A stretch of 22,031 nucleotides of DNA, taken from NCBI GenBank assembly GCA_937949615.1, contig CALEDQ010000010.1, forward strand, positions 1 to 22,031. The letters run 5' to 3'. Every line of letters begins with the position of its first letter. The stretch's first letter is position 1. Shown here piece after piece: positions 1 through 5,886 of this stretch. The DNA comes from an uncultured bacterium (GTDB taxonomy: Bacteria > Muiribacteriota > Ozemobacteria > Ozemobacterales > Ozemobacteraceae). The translations under genes and the position numbers were made by a program. The notes under the pieces are model-generated. The model searched no databases. It had not been told where the DNA came from and saw only the letters and a list, made by a program, of their open reading frames with translations.

Positions 1-60
1 AAAAGTCATAGTTGACCCTAAAAAAGTCATAGTTGACCCTAAAAAAGTCATAGTTCGACC
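1..60 (+). repeat. Replication iterons, left part of the array
   Basis: Direct repeats with a 21-bp period. The unit reads GTCATAGTTGACCCTA followed by five more A residues. Copies begin at 5, 26 and 47; the third diverges after its first nine bases (an extra C gives GTTCGACC). Bases 1-55 are identical to 21977-22031, so this block and the block at the other end of the window are one array on the circle. Iterons of this length next to a Rep_3-family gene are binding sites for the initiator. Degenerate half-units (AGTCAGACAT, AGTCATCATT) follow at about 61-86. Confidence 0.93.
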
Positions 61-96
61 AGTCAGACATTGATCTAGTCATCATTACAGGGCGCC

Positions 97-132
97 TAAA
101 AGTATTAAAAGTATTAAAAGCCTTAAAAACAT
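97..132 (+). repeat. Four tandem 9-bp A+T-rich repeats, possible DNA unwinding element
   Basis: Four head-to-tail 9-mers: TAAAAGTAT twice, then TAAAAGCCT and TAAAAACAT. They lie about 50 bp from the iteron array on the side away from the rep gene. Iteron plasmids usually pair their iterons with an A+T-rich repeated segment where the strands open, and this block fits by composition and place. A perfect inverted repeat (TTTGTAA-TT-TTACAAA, 147-162) follows. I saw no clear DnaA box nearby, so the role is inferred. Confidence 0.5.
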
Positions 133-721
133 ACAAACAAGGAAACTTTGTAATTTTACAAACATGGTGGGCCAGGTCTGTTTGTTCGTTTTTTTTGAAA
201 AATTTAAACAACGGAAGGGAAAATCAGATTCAATGAAGGTTTCCGGGGTTATACGGAAAGGCTTTCTGGCAAAACAACAAAATAAACGATGATCGACCAG
301 GATTTTTCTGAAACAACCATTTCTGTTAGAAAAACAGGACTAAATGCATATTAGAACTGATTTTGTCCGGTTTCAGTTGACCCTAAAAAAGTCATAGTTC
401 GTGAAAATATCAAATCCGAGCAAAAAGGAAAATTTTGCCCCAGAGAGTAGATTTACTCGTAAAAGAATATTTCGATTCCGTACAGGGCACCGCAGGTGGG
501 CTAAAATCGATTTTTAGACAGCTGGTTATTTTGATGTATTTCGGTGCCCCAGAGAGAGTAAAAATTTTTAAAGTTGGTTCCGAAGATGGCGCGGCAGGTT
601 TGGTTTACAGAATAATTCTTATCAGAGAGTTGCGCGAACCCTTTCCAGAAAAGGGTTTAGTTGAAATCGGTGCATGGTTAAAGATACACTTCTGGAATAC
701 ACAATAAACCGTGAAAAGTTG
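133..721. other. Origin-proximal intergenic region, no convincing gene
   Basis: This A+T-rich stretch between the iterons and the TTTCCGTGG-motif cluster has no well-supported gene. It holds an inverted repeat TTTCCG-N8-CGGAAA (240-259), one extra iteron (380-401) and a perfect 8-bp stem-loop (AACCCTTT-CCAGA-AAAGGGTT, 637-657) with no T-tract. The sequence GCCCCAGAGAG occurs twice, at about 437 and 546. An open frame 435-707 (90 codons, TTG start, weak AAGGA upstream) runs through it, but the duplicated DNA falls in different codon phases in its two copies and the protein resembles nothing I know. A small gene, antisense RNA or replication-control site remains possible. Confidence 0.4.
380..401 (+). 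repeat. Solitary iteron copy
   Basis: A single unit matching the iteron core: GACCC, then TA and a run of A, then GTCATAGTTCG. It sits about 340 bp from the main array. A lone iteron outside the array may take part in initiator-mediated looping or pairing (handcuffing), a known copy-control mode of iteron plasmids. That role is inferred here. Confidence 0.8.
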
Positions 722-895
722 TTTCCGTGGATTTCCGTATGTTTACCGTAAGCCACGGAAAGGTAAAAAATCGGTTTCCGTGGGTTTTTGTGTTTCGCCT
801 GGTCGAGCTAAATGATTTTGTTGTCAGTTAATGTTTCCGGGGTTTCCGTCGATACGTGAAAAAACACTGAAATTTCTTTCCGTGGAATACGGAAA
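722..895. promoter_or_regulatory. Cluster of TTTCCGTGG-type inverted and direct sites upstream of the MerR-like gene
   Basis: Sites seen: TTTCCGTGG at 722-730, TTTCCGTAT at 732-740, CCACGGAAA (opposite orientation) at 753-761, TTTCCGTGG at 775-783, TTTCCGG at 834-840, TTTCCGTCG at 843-851, and a symmetric TTTCCGT-GGAAT-ACGGAAA at 877-895 directly before the start of the gene at 914. Related sites are at 240-259 and, inside the coding region, at 1380-1398 (TTCCGTGG-GAA-CCACGGAA). Such density of one inverted motif suggests repeated binding sites for a single protein, most simply the HTH/coiled-coil product encoded next door. The cluster could be an operator region, a partition centromere, or both. 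Confidence 0.6.
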
Positions 896-913
896 GCAGT
901 ATTGGAGAATGCG

Positions 914-1492
914 ATGACTACTGAATACGTAAAGCTCACGGAAGCCGCACGGAAGCTGACAGTGCATGCTGACACCCTGAGATACTGGGTTAAACTTCTG
1001 GGCGTCGAAACCATCAAACGCGGGCATGCCTGTTATATTCTCGCCGAAACCCTGGGCGTTTTGATGATCATGGCCAGGCTGATCGCTGATGGCGTTCCGG
1101 CCGGTGAAGCTGCTGCAAAGGCAAAGGCTGAAGCCCCGGCAGAGGCAACCGCCATGATCGTTCGGGAACCAGTTCGACCAGGCGTTGAAATGGAAGCTCT
1201 GCAGGAACGGCTGCAAGGACTTGAAAAAGTCATTCTAAGTATGGCGGAGACTTTCAAAACGGAAGTTACCGGTTTGCGTGGTGAAATTGCCAGGCTGACT
1301 GAAAGTAACCGATCTTTGCAGCAAAGACTTGAAGCGCCGCCGGTTCTGGCGGAAGTGAAAGAGCCGATCAAACCAGTGATTCCGTGGGAACCACGGAAAC
1401 GTAAAAACCCTGTTGCTGGGATGCCCTGGTATAAAAAGTTGTGGGTCGAATGCTTTGAACCATGGAAGATGCGGCACCAGGAATTGTTGTAA
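914..1492 (+). CDS. MerR-like helix-turn-helix protein with central coiled coil (plasmid partition or regulatory candidate)
   Basis: A predicted 192-residue cytoplasmic DNA-binding protein. Residues 5-45 look like a MerR-type winged HTH (YVKLTEAARKLTVHADTLRYW, first helix-turn-helix). An Ala/Glu-rich linker follows (60-80), then a heptad-patterned coiled coil (about 92-140, LQERLQGLEKVILSMAETF onward) and a basic, Trp-rich tail (155-192). This order recalls RacA- and KfrA-like DNA-binding coiled-coil proteins of chromosomes and plasmids, but I see no close family match. The ATG at 914 is preferred over the TTG at 902 because GGAG at 904-907 is spaced correctly for it. The gene lies directly behind the TTTCCGTGG cluster, with a symmetric site ending 18 bp before the start, so autoregulation is likely. 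No ParA-type ATPase is present in the window. Confidence 0.8.
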   Translation: MTTEYVKLTEAARKLTVHADTLRYWVKLLGVETIKRGHACYILAETLGVLMIMARLIADGVPAGEAAAKAKAEAPAEATAMIVREPVRPGVEMEALQERLQGLEKVILSMAETFKTEVTGLRGEIARLTESNRSLQQRLEAPPVLAEVKEPIKPVIPWEPRKRKNPVAGMPWYKKLWVECFEPWKMRHQELL

Positions 1493-1511
1493 CTATTTCC
1501 GGAACAAATGA

Positions 1512-1562
1512 TTGCTTATTTGTAGCTGAACCGCTATATTTAAAGTGGTGGGTTATACCCAC
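1512..1562 (+). promoter_or_regulatory. Promoter and operator of the AbrB/RelE-type pair
   Basis: A -35 like TTGCTT (1512-1517) and a -10 TATATT (1535-1540) are separated by 17 bp. Just downstream is a perfect inverted repeat GTGGGT-TAT-ACCCAC (1548-1562), ending a few bases before the ribosome site (GGAGGA) of the antitoxin gene. This is the expected place for an AbrB-type antitoxin operator. A palindrome TTCCGGAA at 1497-1504 lies further upstream and may belong to the TTTCCG site family. Confidence 0.6.
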
Positions 1563-1573
1563 TCGGAGGAAAT

Positions 1574-1825
1574 ATGAAGAACAACATCATTTTGAAGCTC
1601 GATGAAAAAGGCCGACTAACGTTGCCGCTGAAAATGCGGAAAGATTACAACCTGGAACCAGGAGACGTTTTTTTTGTGAAACCGGAAAAAACCGGCATTC
1701 ACCTGGCAAAGGCTGAAAACCCTTTTGATACTCTGGCAGAGCATGCTTTATATCAGTATGAGCAAGGCAACTGCATTGAAATCAGAGATTTTGCAAGAAA
1801 GAACAAAATAAAAATCAGCAAATGA
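1574..1825 (+). CDS. AbrB/SpoVT-family antitoxin
   Basis: An 83-residue protein. Residues 5-50 have the swapped-hairpin AbrB/SpoVT pattern (LDEKGRLTLPLKMRKDYNLE, then GDVFFVKPE). The remaining C-terminal segment is the part expected to wrap the toxin. GGAGGA lies 5-10 bp before the ATG. The stop codon overlaps the next ATG (ATGA at 1822-1825), so toxin translation is coupled to antitoxin translation. Members of this family bind their toxin and repress their own promoter; the inverted repeat at 1548-1562 is the likely operator. As part of a plasmid addiction module, loss of the plasmid would free the toxin. Confidence 0.88.
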   Translation: MKNNIILKLDEKGRLTLPLKMRKDYNLEPGDVFFVKPEKTGIHLAKAENPFDTLAEHALYQYEQGNCIEIRDFARKNKIKISK

Positions 1826-2211
1826 ATACTGAAGCTTTCACGGTTATTCTGGACCCGATTGCGCAAAAAGACTTAAAGGCTTTCAAACACAACAGCGGCG
1901 AAGTTATCGATGCGATTCTGGAGCTGGAAAACAACCCGAATAAAGGGCATGATCTAGCCGGTAATCTGCAGGGAGCCAAGGCGCTGGAGTTTTCGCTCAA
2001 GGGCAGTGGCCAGTATCGGGCGGCATATTTGGTGCTTGAAAAGCGGCGAACATGTATTGTGTTCGCAATAGGCCCGCGGGAAAACTTCTACGATTTTGCC
2101 GCCAAAAAGGCGAAACAGCTGAAACCTCTTATGGATGAAGTTCGAGAAGCCAAAAGACAGGCGTCTGCCAGTAAGAAGAGCAGTCGAAGCAAAAGGCCAG
2201 AGGATGCTTAG
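1822..2211 (+). CDS. RelE/ParE-superfamily toxin with basic C-terminal extension
   Basis: A 129-residue protein. Residues 5-95 match the RelE/ParE fold by pattern: FTVILDPIAQKDLKAFKH at the start, a Leu-Glu-x-Asn-Pro segment, a core GQYRAAYLVLEKRRTCIVFA and a terminal YDFAAKKAKQL helix. The last ~30 residues (EAKRQASASKKSSRSKRPEDA region) are a Lys/Ser/Arg-rich tail beyond the usual ~90-100 residues. RelE-type toxins cleave mRNA on the ribosome, whereas ParE-type toxins act on gyrase; the sequence alone does not decide which applies. It overlaps the antitoxin stop by four bases. No further gene starts within the next 185 bp. Confidence 0.8.
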   Translation: MNTEAFTVILDPIAQKDLKAFKHNSGEVIDAILELENNPNKGHDLAGNLQGAKALEFSLKGSGQYRAAYLVLEKRRTCIVFAIGPRENFYDFAAKKAKQLKPLMDEVREAKRQASASKKSSRSKRPEDA

Positions 2212-2396
2212 TGCGGACAGTTGGTTGTGAAAAATGTTTTCCGGGAGTCGCGCAGAAAAAGCGTGAGACGGCTGAAAAGAGCGTGAAATTTGAGGGCAGC
2301 CGGCTGGTTGGGCGGGTTGCGGATTTTGTGGGCCCGGGGGCCGGTTGATGCGGCTGGCGGGTGGTGGGCGGAACATTGAAATGGGGGTTACAGAGC

Positions 2397-2816
2397 ATGG
2401 CGAGAGGCGAAAATGATCTTTTAAAGCAGGTGCTGGAGAAGCTGCAGCGGATTGACCCGCCGATCAGGAAGTTTCCGGTGACGCCGGAGGATCCGGCGAT
2501 GGCGGTTTACTTTGTGGACTTGAAGGACGTCTGCTATATCACGACGAAAGCGGACCAGGGGCGGGAAGAAACGATGTTTGTGTGCGGCGGCGGGAAGGCT
2601 TATTACAGCAACCTGCGGCTGACGGAGATCGAGACCAGGCTCAAGGAGCATCCGCATTTCATGCGCACCAGCAAATTTTATATCGTGAATCTGACGAAGA
2701 TTCGCGGGCTGAAAGTTTCGGCGGCAAGGGATCTGTGGTTCGACGGCATCAAGGAACCGGTGGTCAATGCGGTTACCAGCACTTTCCTGGCTGATTTCGA
2801 GAAGAAACTGACATGA
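2397..2816 (+). CDS. LytTR-domain DNA-binding protein
   Basis: A 139-residue protein that is nearly all LytTR domain (about residues 35-138). Marks are the first strands (AVYFVDLKDVCYITT), a variable loop, and the family signature HFMRTSKFYIVNLTKIRGL (87-105), where most relatives have F-x-R-x-H-R-S-x-x-V-N. There is no receiver or sensor domain, so it resembles a stand-alone LytTR regulator. The ATG at 2397 is chosen because the protein then begins with a natural helix before the domain; GTG at 2361 is possible but adds an uninformative stretch. The stop overlaps the next start (ATGA, 2813-2816), coupling it to the LytTR/Topo-VI-A-like gene. No clear promoter is visible in 2212-2396, which is very G-rich. 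Confidence 0.78.
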   Translation: MARGENDLLKQVLEKLQRIDPPIRKFPVTPEDPAMAVYFVDLKDVCYITTKADQGREETMFVCGGGKAYYSNLRLTEIETRLKEHPHFMRTSKFYIVNLTKIRGLKVSAARDLWFDGIKEPVVNAVTSTFLADFEKKLT

Positions 2817-4306
2817 GCGTTGAACTGCTCAAAAGAGTCGACCGGATTCTGCAGGCGGAAAGCCTGATCAGGAGCCGGGCCGGCGAACTGATTCCGGTGC
2901 GGGATATTCTTTATATCTACAGCAGCGGCGGTGTTTTCGCGGTCAGAGCCGGCAAAGACGATGCGGAACTGGAAGGGGCGCTGAGTTCCTGGGAAAAGCG
3001 GCTGCGCGGTTTGTTCATGCAGACGCACCGGCGGTATCTGGTGGCGCTGGACAGGATCGAAGGCACTTATGAGCGTTTCCCGCTGGGGGCTGAAACCTAT
3101 CAGAGGCCGAAAGGCGGCGAGCGGCCAGGCCGTGACGACGAGTGTGAGATCAGCCTGCACGGCAGCGCAGCAAGGATTCCCGTTATCGGAGCTTATGGGA
3201 AGGCGCTGAAAAAGGCGCTGGGAATCACGAAATTTCATTATCTGTCGCCGGAGAACCCGGATGACCGCAAGTTGAGGCTTTACGGGCTGATCGATTTCGG
3301 CTGGCGGGAGCTGGCGCAGCTGGACCCGGCGGATAAAGAAGCGGTTGCGGCTTTCAAGGCGAAGTGGGATGTTAAGCAGTTTTCGCGGGAGCGCATGCTC
3401 AGCTGTTTCCGGCAGTTTGGTGTTAACGAGATCAACAAAAAACGGGTGATCAAGAACATCATTTATCAGCTGTGGCGCTGGATTAAAAAGGGGATCGAGC
3501 CGAAGGGCGACGGCAACATCAGGTCGCTCTGGTATCAGGTCAAGACGGTGCTGGCGTATCATTCGGACATTCTCGAGGCCGGCGACGTGGACACCTTTTA
3601 TAACACGCTGCAGGAGATGATTGAGGAGAAGGAGCTTTTCCGGTATAAGGATTTTGGCTTTTTCGACGAGACTGCCGACTGGCGGGCGGTTGGCGAGGTG
3701 TTGCCGCATGTTGTGCTGGTGACCGAGAAAAAGGGGCTGCTTTTCTTTATTCAGAGCATGGCGACGGCGGTCGGGGCTTCATATATGACGCTGAAGGGTG
3801 AGCCGACGATGATCGCGATGGAGTATTTCGGTGACGAGCTGAAGGAAAAGTGCGGCGGCAGGCCGCTGGTGCTGCTTTGCGTCACTGATGTCGATCCGGC
3901 CGGGGAGTCGATTCAGAGGAACCTGGCGAAGGGTCTGGCCAAGACAAACGCGATCGAGCGGACGGTCAGGCTGGTTGATACTTCCCTTTATACGGATCAG
4001 CAGATAAAGATCATCAGGTGGCCGACGGCGTATTATCTGAAGAAGGGCGACGAGATCAAGCCGGCGCCGCCGACGAGTAAAAGCTGGCTGACGAAGGCGC
4101 TGCGGTGGTTCGAGACGATGCAGAATGACCCGCGGCTGCTGAAGTTTGAGGATGCTGTTGATGGATGGACAAAGATAACGATTTTCGGCATCGAGGCGGA
4201 TTCGGCGGACCGGCAGAAGGTTGAGGCGAGGTTTCGGGCGGAGCTGGAGAAGATGGGCGCGATCGGGCCGGCCAGGAACCAGGCTGCAAAAATGCGTAAA
4301 AAATGA
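2813..4306 (+). CDS. LytTR domain fused to a topoisomerase VI subunit A/Spo11-like Toprim protein
   Basis: A 497-residue soluble protein. Residues 26-137 are a LytTR DNA-binding domain (IPVRDILYIYSSGGVFAV; signature FMQTHRRYLVALDRIEG at 68-84; closing strand RIPVIGAYGKAL). Residues 195-300 resemble the winged-helix catalytic domain of Topo VI A/Spo11-like proteins: IRSLWYQVKTVL at 236-247, with Tyr241 where these enzymes carry the DNA-linking tyrosine, followed by TFYNTLQEMIEEKELFRYKD. Residues 300-375 look like a Toprim domain: VVLVTEKKGLLFF (Glu305), a glycine turn LKGEPT (329) and VTDVDPAGESI (Asp359, Asp361). All three expected acidic positions are present, so metal-dependent DNA cleavage is plausible. 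I see no partner Topo VI B ATPase. It is coupled to both neighbours by ATGA overlaps. Domain assignments are from pattern recognition only; the fusion is not one I recognise. Confidence 0.75.
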   Translation: MSVELLKRVDRILQAESLIRSRAGELIPVRDILYIYSSGGVFAVRAGKDDAELEGALSSWEKRLRGLFMQTHRRYLVALDRIEGTYERFPLGAETYQRPKGGERPGRDDECEISLHGSAARIPVIGAYGKALKKALGITKFHYLSPENPDDRKLRLYGLIDFGWRELAQLDPADKEAVAAFKAKWDVKQFSRERMLSCFRQFGVNEINKKRVIKNIIYQLWRWIKKGIEPKGDGNIRSLWYQVKTVLAYHSDILEAGDVDTFYNTLQEMIEEKELFRYKDFGFFDETADWRAVGEVLPHVVLVTEKKGLLFFIQSMATAVGASYMTLKGEPTMIAMEYFGDELKEKCGGRPLVLLCVTDVDPAGESIQRNLAKGLAKTNAIERTVRLVDTSLYTDQQIKIIRWPTAYYLKKGDEIKPAPPTSKSWLTKALRWFETMQNDPRLLKFEDAVDGWTKITIFGIEADSADRQKVEARFRAELEKMGAIGPARNQAAKMRKK

Positions 4307-4773
4307 GGAATATCAGCTTCATTGTCTTGATTTTGGTTGGCCTGGTGACTTTGCTTGTGATGTTACACCATGGATTTGAGGTTGAGCCGGAAGCCGGCAA
4401 AGCTGTTGTTCCTGGTGCTGCGGGCATTACAACAAAATATCATGCTTACGAAATTGATGATTTTATATTCAATGCTGAGTATAAGGGTAGTTTGGCGACC
4501 TGGACAATGGATTTCAGGCTGCTGACACAGAGTGCCGAGGCAGTTGTCGTGATAAAGAGCAGGATAAGAGAAATTACAGCCGCGCTGGCGGCAAAACTAC
4601 CGGATAAACTCGAAAGCCTTCTTGGATCAGAAAGCCATTTCGGGTTGCTTAACCGTGATATTCAGGGAATCATAAACGACGTGATCGATGACCCTGGAAC
4701 AGAGCCCAAATGGCTGGTTGATAGGGTTGTTATCACTGAATTTCTGCTCAAGGAACCAGTTGCTGCTGATTAA
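4303..4773 (+). CDS. FliL-like membrane-anchored protein
   Basis: A 156-residue protein. One N-terminal membrane helix (residues 5-22, SFIVLILVGLVTLLVMLHHG) is followed by a domain predicted to lie outside the cytoplasm. The layout of residues 48-150 matches FliL: a first strand (HAYEIDDFIFNAEYKG), a central strand (ATWTMDFRLLTQS), helices over the KSRIREITAALAAKLPDKLE and SHFGLLNRDIQGIINDVI stretches, and a last strand VDRVVITEFLLKE that mirrors FliL endings of the type V-x-x-V-x-F-T-E-F. FliL is a flagellar stator-associated, stomatin-like protein, but no flagellar gene is present here. The start overlaps the preceding stop (ATGA), so it is the third gene of the LytTR operon. How a membrane protein fits with a DNA-acting enzyme is unknown. 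Confidence 0.65.
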   Translation: MRNISFIVLILVGLVTLLVMLHHGFEVEPEAGKAVVPGAAGITTKYHAYEIDDFIFNAEYKGSLATWTMDFRLLTQSAEAVVVIKSRIREITAALAAKLPDKLESLLGSESHFGLLNRDIQGIINDVIDDPGTEPKWLVDRVVITEFLLKEPVAAD

Positions 4774-4792
4774 TAAGTGGTGTTGTGATGTT

Positions 4793-4816
4793 TGTCATTT
4801 ATTGTCATCAATGACA
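4793..4816. promoter_or_regulatory. 15-bp motif (TGTCATTTATTGTCA) with adjoining palindrome
   Basis: TGTCATTTATTGTCA lies at 4793-4807 and runs into TGTCAT-CA-ATGACA (4803-4816). It stands between the convergent ends of the FliL-like operon and the minus-strand 69-aa gene. The same 15-mer (as TGACAATAAATGACA) occurs at 19240-19254 and 20320-20334, and with one mismatch at 5865-5879. It is a probable protein-binding site; see the finding on this motif. Confidence 0.6.
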
Positions 4817-4835
4817 GGGGCGCGTCTTGGGGCAA

Positions 4836-5045
4836 CTAGCTTTTCAGCGGCTCGAAGTTTCTAACCGCTTTCTTTGTCTGGCTTTGTTTCGCGGATTTCG
4901 CCATGTCGGACAGAACATTTGCCAGTTCTGCGAGGCCGGCCGGGGTGAATTCGCAGCCATCACCGGGCAAACCGGATATGGTTATAATCCTTCGCCCGTC
5001 TGCCACCTGGCAAAATTCGGCGGTAATCTCTTTTTTATCAGACAT
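4836..5045 (-). CDS. Small protein repeating the C-terminal module of the upstream HTH protein
   Basis: A 69-residue soluble protein of unknown function. Residues 18-67 (RRIITISGLPGDGCEFTPAG, then LAELANVLSDMAKSAKQ and VRNFEPLKS) align with residues 109-157 of the HTH protein encoded just upstream (PYALLLDLPGPNVKMTPDN, LARYLVDAAEICEK, LKNFSLFRE): shared L-P-G, T-P, L-A-x-x-L and a closing N-F. It may therefore be a stand-alone dimerisation or effector module that interacts with that regulator. The ATG at 5045 is chosen over the longer frame because CAGGAG lies 8 bp upstream of it. It is separated from the HTH gene by about 80 bp containing a hairpin (5083-5104). Confidence 0.7.
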   Translation of the reverse strand: MSDKKEITAEFCQVADGRRIITISGLPGDGCEFTPAGLAELANVLSDMAKSAKQSQTKKAVRNFEPLKS

Positions 5046-5082
5046 TGTTGTTTTCTCCTGACGTTTGGTTATTTCGATACGG

Positions 5083-5104
5083 GGGGCGCGTCGCGACACG
5101 CCCC
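5083..5104 (-). repeat. GGGGCG hairpin between the two minus-strand genes
   Basis: On the minus strand the arms GGGGCGTG and CGCGCCCC enclose TCGCGA. The stem has eight base pairs with one G-T pair. TTGTA precedes the arm on the minus strand. Palindromes of this TAGGGGCG...CGCCCC look are common interspersed repeats in many bacterial genomes. It lies within the intercistronic gap, where it might cut transcription or protect mRNA, but no T-tract follows. Confidence 0.6.
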
Positions 5105-5126
5105 TACAATGGAAACCCTACGGAGA

Positions 5127-5828
5127 TCATTTTTTCAATGATTTGAAGGTTATGGCGCGCATGCCTTTTTTCTTCAGCTGCAGGTTAATCAATGGAAGCT
5201 GGTGTTTGAGGCCGTCGCGGATGAACTGGATGACGTATTTTTCTTTGGTTTCGGCGAGAACATCGCCGGATCTGAGGGCGGCAAGGGCGAGAGTTTGCAG
5301 GTCGCGCATCTGGTTGAATGGAACCAGGACGACGGAACTTCTGAAGCGTTCGTTTTCGCGGAAGAGTGAAAAGTTTTTCAGTCCGCGGTACTGGCGTTTT
5401 TCGCAGATCTCAGCGGCATCGACGAGGTAGCGGGCGAGTTCACGCATGTTATCGGGGGTCATTTTTACGTTCGGGCCGGGGAGATCGAGCAGCAGGGCGT
5501 ATGGTTCTTTTTCCTGGTCGGAGGTTGTCATGTGGAACTGCGGCACCCATTCGACGGGCCTGGCAGATGTGGCGGGTGACGGTTTGGGTTCAGGTTTTGC
5601 AGGCAGTTGAAGCACGTCGCTAAAAACATCGACGAGGTCTTTCATGGCGGGTTCGGGAGTTGCTGCGGGGGGCGGGTTTTTGATCCAGGTTTCGAGTTCT
5701 TCTTTGAAGAAGATCACGTGTTTGCCGACTTTGCGGGGCTGGATGCGGCCCTTTGAAACCCAGTTGCGCAGAGTGCCTTCGGTGATTTTGAGATATCTGG
5801 CCGCTTCTTTGTAGTTCATGGTCTGCAT
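5127..5828 (-). CDS. Excisionase-type helix-turn-helix regulator with extra C-terminal domain
   Basis: A 233-residue protein. Residues 4-50 are an HTH_17/excisionase-type winged helix (MNYKEAARYLKITEGTLRNW, KVGKHVIFFKEELETWIKN). A Pro-rich linker (52-95) leads to residues 105-233, a domain I do not recognise, whose first part is shared with the downstream 69-aa protein. The end is basic (LQLKKKGMRAITFKSLKK). The ATG at 5828 is chosen because AGGAGG lies six bases upstream. The promoter contains one copy of the 15-bp motif in its spacer, and further copies flank the gene pair and mark the two structured repeats. A DNA-binding role at those sites is likely but inferred. It is too long for a classical Xis. 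Confidence 0.8.
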   Translation of the reverse strand: MQTMNYKEAARYLKITEGTLRNWVSKGRIQPRKVGKHVIFFKEELETWIKNPPPAATPEPAMKDLVDVFSDVLQLPAKPEPKPSPATSARPVEWVPQFHMTTSDQEKEPYALLLDLPGPNVKMTPDNMRELARYLVDAAEICEKRQYRGLKNFSLFRENERFRSSVVLVPFNQMRDLQTLALAALRSGDVLAETKEKYVIQFIRDGLKHQLPLINLQLKKKGMRAITFKSLKK

Positions 5829-5856
5829 GTGAACCTCCTGCAATTGTCATCTATTA

Positions 5857-5886
5857 ATAATATATGTAATTTATTGTCATTGTAAA
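5857..5886 (-). promoter_or_regulatory. Promoter of the HTH gene with motif in the spacer
   Basis: Read on the minus strand, a -35 TTTACA (5886-5881) and a -10 TATTAT (5862-5857) are 18 bp apart. The spacer contains TGACAATAAATTACA (5879-5865), one mismatch from the 15-bp motif. A second ATGACAA half-motif lies at 5850-5844, just before the Shine-Dalgarno. Binding there would block RNA polymerase, so autorepression by the HTH protein is the simplest reading. Confidence 0.6.

Noticed and set aside
435..707. Plus-strand 90-codon frame near the origin
   Set aside because: TTG start, weak ribosome site, and a duplicated DNA stretch read in different codon phases. I kept it only as a note in the region entry.
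2678..3709. A 343-codon open frame on the minus strand
   Set aside because: It lies wholly across the LytTR and LytTR/Toprim genes, whose domains and ATGA overlaps are convincing. It is a shadow of G+C-rich coding sequence with no ribosome site or recognisable domain.
2813..4306. Wadjet JetD assignment for the Toprim-containing protein
   Set aside because: JetD is a Topo-VI-A-like nuclease, but the JetA, JetB and JetC genes are absent and a LytTR domain is not part of that system.
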